33,710 nucleotides of DNA from Acidimicrobiaceae bacterium. Lineage in GTDB: Bacteria; Actinomycetota; Acidimicrobiia; Acidimicrobiales; RAAP-2. Both the position numbers and the translations under genes were made by a program. This document shows, one piece after another, positions 30,382 to 33,710 of the stretch. Under the pieces are notes generated by a model. It saw only the letters and a program-made list of their open reading frames with translations, was not told the DNA's origin and ran no database searches. The stretch is taken from contig DAHUYG010000010.1 in the NCBI GenBank assembly GCA_027315315.1, positions 1 through 33,710 on the forward strand, read 5' to 3'. The stretch's first letter is position 1, and each line of letters starts with the position of its first letter.

Positions 30382-31740
30382 TCAGGGCTGCCCTGACGCC
30401 CCCATGACACGACGGCGGGCCATCCGGTCGAACGCCACGCGGTGCACCGGCGCGAGCAGCTTCCAATAGAGAAACCCCAGGATGCCACGGGGGCGGAACG
30501 CCGCTACCTGGTGAAGGACACCCTGACCGGCGCGGTAACCCAGCCAGGCGTCACCGGGAAACCATCCGACGCTCCGCAGTACCAACTCGCCCGACAAGAC
30601 TTTGACGATCCGCCACCAGTCGACGAGCGCTCCGGGCACCACCGCCGCAGGCCGGCGAAGCCCAAGACGCTCGCCGACGAGGCGCCCGAGCACGAGGCGC
30701 GCCATCCACCCCGGCGCAGCGCCGTACCAGCCGAGCCGCCCGCCGATCGTCCCCAGATCGCGAGCGACCGCTTCCTCGACATCTGCTGGGATGGCGAGAT
30801 CGACGACAACGGAGTAGACGCCGTCGGCCAGGCCATTGCGGCGGGCGAGCAGCGAGCGACCAACTTCGTCGTCCTGGTCGTCGAGTGCGGCGCCAAGCGC
30901 GCGCTCCACCCCCATCGGCGTGACCGAGAACGCCCGACTCGCCGGCTCGGGGTCGACCACCACCACCTCGGTGACGAGGCTCTCGATCAATGCGTGGCTC
31001 ACCGATCGGTCGACCGGGGTTGCGAGGTCGACCCAGTACGAGGAGAGGTGTGGCGTGAGCCACGGGATGTCGATGATGCGACGGGGACGCAGACCCCGGA
31101 CGCGGGCGTACGCGGCGATCATCTCGCGGTACGTCGTGACGTCGGCACCGCCGATCTCGTAGATGCCGGGGGGGACGTGGAGCGACTGCTCGAGATAGGC
31201 AAGCAGGTCGGCGAGCGCGACGGGCTGGATCCGGGTGCGCACCCATCGGGGGCAGACCATGGCCGGGAGTCGTTCGGTCAAGTAACGAAGCATCTCGAAG
31301 GAGATGCTTCCGGAGCCGAACACCACCGCAGCGCGCAACTCGATCACGGGCACGCCGGTGGCGCCGAGGGCCGAACCCACCTCGTGTCTGCTCGCCAGGT
31401 GTGCGGAGCTCGGGGCGTCCCCTAGCGCCCCGACGTAGACGATCCGGCCGACGCCCGCCTGCGCCGCCGCCCCACCGAAGGCGGTGGCCAGACGGAGGTC
31501 GACATCGCGGAACCCACCGCCGCCGGCCATCGAATGAACGAGGTAGTAGGCGACCTCGACACCCGAGAGGGCGCGAGCGGTCGCACGTTCGTCACCCACA
31601 TCAACAGCGATGGCCGTCGCGTCCGTCGGGAGGGAGGCGGCGGTACGGCCGATGGCGATCACGTCGTGCCCGCCATCGAGCAGTCGGGCCGTCAGGGCAC
31701 GTCCGACGAAGCCAGAGGCCCCTGCGATGGCAACGATCAT
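30382..31740 (-). CDS. NAD(P)-binding Rossmann protein with DUF2867 domain
   Basis: Protein of 452 residues. The N-terminal about 280 residues are an NmrA-like atypical SDR: IVAIAGASGFVGRALTARLL at residues 2-21, VAYYLVHSM, RIVYVGALG, and IYEIGGADVTTYREMI. The rest is a DUF2867 domain (from about 285; GRSLLARRNGLADGVYSVVVDLAIP and WLGYRAGQGVLHQVAAFRPRG with FLYWKLLAPVH near the end), a lipid-binding-like fold of unknown role. No signal peptide is seen. ATG 31740 has GGGGAAGG 7 bases upstream. An oxidoreductase acting on a hydrophobic substrate is a reasonable guess. It sits between toxin modules but its base use is like the rest of the chromosome. Confidence 0.88.
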   Translation of the reverse strand: MIVAIAGASGFVGRALTARLLDGGHDVIAIGRTAASLPTDATAIAVDVGDERATARALSGVEVAYYLVHSMAGGGGFRDVDLRLATAFGGAAAQAGVGRIVYVGALGDAPSSAHLASRHEVGSALGATGVPVIELRAAVVFGSGSISFEMLRYLTERLPAMVCPRWVRTRIQPVALADLLAYLEQSLHVPPGIYEIGGADVTTYREMIAAYARVRGLRPRRIIDIPWLTPHLSSYWVDLATPVDRSVSHALIESLVTEVVVVDPEPASRAFSVTPMGVERALGAALDDQDDEVGRSLLARRNGLADGVYSVVVDLAIPADVEEAVARDLGTIGGRLGWYGAAPGWMARLVLGRLVGERLGLRRPAAVVPGALVDWWRIVKVLSGELVLRSVGWFPGDAWLGYRAGQGVLHQVAAFRPRGILGFLYWKLLAPVHRVAFDRMARRRVMGASGQP

Positions 31741-31816
31741 CGGGAGCCTTCCCCAAGAGAGAAAGTCAGTATCGCAGCTCAGCGGTGGGGACCGGGCGAC
31801 GAGATCCGAGCACGGA

Positions 31817-32157
31817 TCAGTGAGGCAGCTCGTCTGCAGGGACGAGCAGAGTGAAACGACCACCGCTCAGTGGTCGGAGCGTCCGGAGGTGGCGCTCGTC
31901 GAAGGTGAGCAGACGCCGCGTCTGATGGCGCTCGGCAGCGACGATCACATTCGGATCAGCGAGACTTGCGTCGAGGTTCTCGTACCGGCGTTCGAGCTGC
32001 GCGACGACACGGTGGCGTCAGGCTCCAGGTGAGCAACGAACCGTCCTGCGGCCAGATCCTCGATGAATCCGAGACGAGCAGCAGGCCCCAGCCGATGACC
32101 GAGCAGGTAGTCCACTTCGGGGGTGACGGGAGCCGGGGCTACCGGCTCGCCTGACAC
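31817..32157 (-). pseudogene. Broken VapC PIN-domain toxin (frameshifted, N-terminus missing)
   Basis: Read on the minus strand, the first part gives VTPEVDYLLGHRLGPAARL then GFIEDLAAGRF, the middle of a PIN domain with its Glu. In a second frame the C-terminal part continues RVVAQLERRYENLDASLADP, then AAERHQTRRLLTFDERHLR and GGRFTLLVPADELPH before TGA at 31817-31819. The shift lies at about 32008-32020; a single missing base there would join them. The opening strand with the first catalytic Asp is absent, because an in-frame TGA lies just upstream at about 32164. The gene is therefore dead in two ways. It lies directly next to the AT-rich start of the Fic gene unit, whose arrival may have removed its beginning. 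Confidence 0.75.
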
Positions 32158-32248
32158 CTCTCGTCAACTCGCCTCCAAGAGGCTCCCGCGCACCAGACAC
32201 CTCCCGGGGGGAGAGGAGATTTTATCGAGTAGTAGCGGTAATAAATCA

Positions 32249-32277
32249 AACACAACAAAAACCGGAGTTGTTGTGTT
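32249..32277. promoter_or_regulatory. Palindromic operator upstream of fic
   Basis: AACACAACAA (32249-32258) and TTGTTGTGTT (32268-32277) are perfect 10-bp arms around AAACCGGAG. The right arm runs into the candidate -10 box TACCAT (32277-32282), which is 8 nt from the ATG at 32291. The region is strikingly AT-rich compared with the rest of the window. Confidence 0.6.
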
Positions 32278-32290
32278 ACCATTCAATTCG

Positions 32291-33298
32291 ATGGAGGACA
32301 ACAAATCTCGCCGGGGACGACCCTCCCGGGAACTCGTCTACCAGCGCCTCGAGGAGGGAATCGGCGAGCTGCGGGGGCGCATGGGTGGGCTGCCATCACC
32401 GGTCGAGGCCGAGGACATCTGGACGTCGATCTGGTACCAAGAAGCGCATCACTCCACGGCCCTCGAAGGCAACACTCTCGTCATCGCCCAGGTCGAAGCC
32501 CTGCTGGCCGAGGGGCGGGCCGTGGGGAACAAGGAACTCCGGGAGTACATGGGGGTCACCGGCTACGCCAACGCCGCGAAGTGGGTCTACGGCCAAGCCC
32601 TCGAACCTGGGGGCTGGACCTCGGAAGCGCCCTTGACGATCACCGAGGTCCGATACGTCCACGAGCTGGCCATCGGGCCCGTGTGGGGCGTCGCTCCCCA
32701 CCCAAACGCCACTGCGGAAGAGAAGCCGGGCAGCTTCCGGCGCCATGAAATCCAGCCCTTTCCCGGCGGGATGGTCCCGCCGTCATGGGGAGAGGTGTCC
32801 GCCGCCATGACCGACTGGGTTGACTCGCTCGTAACAATCACCGCCGACGCGAACCCTATCGAGGCCCTCGCCGCTGCCCACGCCGCATTCGAAAGGACCC
32901 ACCCGTTCCTCGACGGCAACGGGCGAACCGGTCGGTTGCTACTCAATCTCCTTCTGGTCCGCCTCGGCTACCCGCCTGCCATCATCTACACCCGCGATCG
33001 GAACCGCTACCTCCGGGCCCTGCGACGAGCCGACAGCGGTGATCCCGGTCCTCTCGGCGAACTCGTCGCCCGATCGGTGACCGACAACCTCTACCGGTTC
33101 GTCGTCCCTGCCGTGGCTGGGCCTCACCGGCTGGTTCCAATCGTGGCGCTCGCCACGAGGACCCAGAGCGTGTTCACGCTTCGAGCGGCCATCGAGCGGG
33201 GACGGCTGAAGGCGCAGAAGGGAGCAGATGGCCAATGGCGGAGCACCCGAGCGTGGGTCGACGAGTACGTCGAGAGCAAGTACCGCCGTCAGCGGTGA
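32291..33298 (+). CDS. Fic-domain AMP-transferase with N-terminal inhibitory helix
   Basis: Protein of 335 residues of the Fic/DOC superfamily, which typically AMPylates target proteins. The core motif HPFLDGNGRTGR is complete, with catalytic His204. Residues 55-60 (STALEG) are the inhibitory motif (S/T)-x3-E-(G/N), with Glu59 expected to fill the ATP gamma-phosphate pocket. This makes it a class II Fic, regulated within one chain. HEIQPFPGGMVPPSWGEV is the segment before the active site found in many such proteins. A C-terminal region (about 285-335) with SVFTLRAAIERGRLKAQKG and RSTRAWVDEYVESKY looks like a winged helix, so it may bind the palindrome at its own promoter. ATG 32291 has no ribosome binding site. 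No separate antitoxin gene is next to it. Confidence 0.92.
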   Translation: MEDNKSRRGRPSRELVYQRLEEGIGELRGRMGGLPSPVEAEDIWTSIWYQEAHHSTALEGNTLVIAQVEALLAEGRAVGNKELREYMGVTGYANAAKWVYGQALEPGGWTSEAPLTITEVRYVHELAIGPVWGVAPHPNATAEEKPGSFRRHEIQPFPGGMVPPSWGEVSAAMTDWVDSLVTITADANPIEALAAAHAAFERTHPFLDGNGRTGRLLLNLLLVRLGYPPAIIYTRDRNRYLRALRRADSGDPGPLGELVARSVTDNLYRFVVPAVAGPHRLVPIVALATRTQSVFTLRAAIERGRLKAQKGADGQWRSTRAWVDEYVESKYRRQR

Positions 33299-33478
33299 CA
33301 AAGGGACGCAGCAGGCACCAGCGGTCATCCCTCGCGGTTCGAGTCCACCACGGCTTGTTCGCAACCCTCCACGACTGACCAGGGAGGACTCCCGCGAAAA
33401 TTACGGTGGGCCGTAGTCACTCGTATTCGAACCTCGAGGACGTCCGGAGACGTCTCGCCTGCGGGCTCCCCCGGGTGA

Positions 33479-33484
33479 TATAGT
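33479..33484 (+). promoter_or_regulatory. Putative -10 box of a leaderless Phd-antitoxin promoter
   Basis: TATAGT is separated by 7 nt (CTTACTT) from the ATG at 33492, with no ribosome binding site. It is the closest match to the consensus TATAAT in the window. Confidence 0.55.
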
Positions 33485-33491
33485 CTTACTT

Positions 33492-33710
33492 ATGGTCACC
33501 TCTGCTTCCGAACAGGTCTCCCTGGCCGATGCCAAGGCACGTCTGTCCGAGGTCGTCGAAGGGATCGAGACCGAGCACCGTCGGGTGGTGATCACCAAGC
33601 ACGGGCGCCCGAGCGTGGTAGTGCTCGCGGTCGAGGACCTCGAGGCACTCGAAGACACGCTCGACGTACTGTCGGATGCCGACGCGATGGCCGACCTCCG
33701 AGAGGCGGCA
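33492..33710 (+). CDS. Phd/YefM-type antitoxin (3' end outside window)
   Basis: At least 73 residues, cut by the window edge. VSLADAKARLSEVVEGIETE followed by HRRVVITKHGRPSVVVLAVEDLEALEDTLDVLSD is the classic Phd/YefM fold, including the A-K-x-x-L-S-x-x-V helix and the I-T-K-H-G-R-P hairpin. It would bind and neutralise a RelE/ParE- or Doc-type toxin, presumably encoded just beyond the window, and repress its own operon. ATG 33492 is supported by the -10 box 7 nt upstream. Confidence 0.9.
   Translation, partial: MVTSASEQVSLADAKARLSEVVEGIETEHRRVVITKHGRPSVVVLAVEDLEALEDTLDVLSDADAMADLREAA

Noticed and set aside
33336-33346. GGTTCGAGTCC followed by ACCA, like a tRNA T-loop and 3' end
   Set aside because: The T-stem has only three of five pairs and there is no room for a tRNA body after the fic stop. 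It could be a remnant attachment site, but nothing else supports it.

Overview
The window is a high-GC stretch (roughly 70% by eye) of a chromosome from an actinobacterium. The content fits Actinomycetota: an F420-pathway gene (cofD), a mycothiol-dependent enzyme of the maleylpyruvate isomerase type, DUF2630 and DUF6458 proteins, a BTAD regulator, the decaprenylphosphoryl-arabinose (DPA) genes, and several promoters with a TANNNT box only 6-8 nt from the start codon, as in leaderless transcripts. Threonine-rich secreted proteins and unusual gene neighbourhoods suggest a non-mycobacterial, perhaps Acidimicrobiia-like lineage; that placement is inference.

Layout. 1-4251 (minus): a sugar-nucleotide reductase cut by the window edge, then three GT4 glycosyltransferases. 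The three GT genes are joined by 4-bp start/stop overlaps. 4402-5337 (plus): cofD. 5351-8171 (minus): an NAD-dependent sugar epimerase, an NDP-sugar pyrophosphorylase and a membrane-anchored Thr-tailed protein, again with 4-bp overlaps. Together these look like a surface-glycan locus. 8186-11969: a BTAD-domain regulator diverging from an OmpR-type response regulator/histidine kinase pair, followed by a small secreted protein with a structured leader. 12096-15280: ubiA-dprE1-dprE2, a compact operon for the arabinose donor DPA, closed by a hairpin. 15462-15773: DUF6458 membrane protein and a 19-bp perfect inverted repeat.

16142-16722 is a lower-GC two-gene cassette that I read as a possible toxin-antitoxin pair of unusual composition. 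16789-19954: an HxlR repressor diverging from an MFS exporter with a palindromic operator between them, then a small unknown gene and a mycothiol-dependent enzyme. 19958-22100: DUF2630, a broken DinB-like fragment, a cupin-GrpB fusion and a P-loop kinase-like protein. 22097-28650 (minus): two exported lipoproteins (phosphodiester glycosidase and phosphoesterase), an FkbM methyltransferase, a secreted Thr-linker protein and a large polytopic membrane protein, with a probable methyltransferase remnant between them.

28863-33710 is a toxin-rich accessory segment: a VapBC-like pair diverging from a Phd-VapC pair, a DUF2867 Rossmann protein, a broken VapC, a self-inhibited Fic protein with its own palindromic operator, and the start of another Phd-type antitoxin at the right edge. 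No rRNA, intact tRNA, CRISPR array, insertion sequence or origin was seen.
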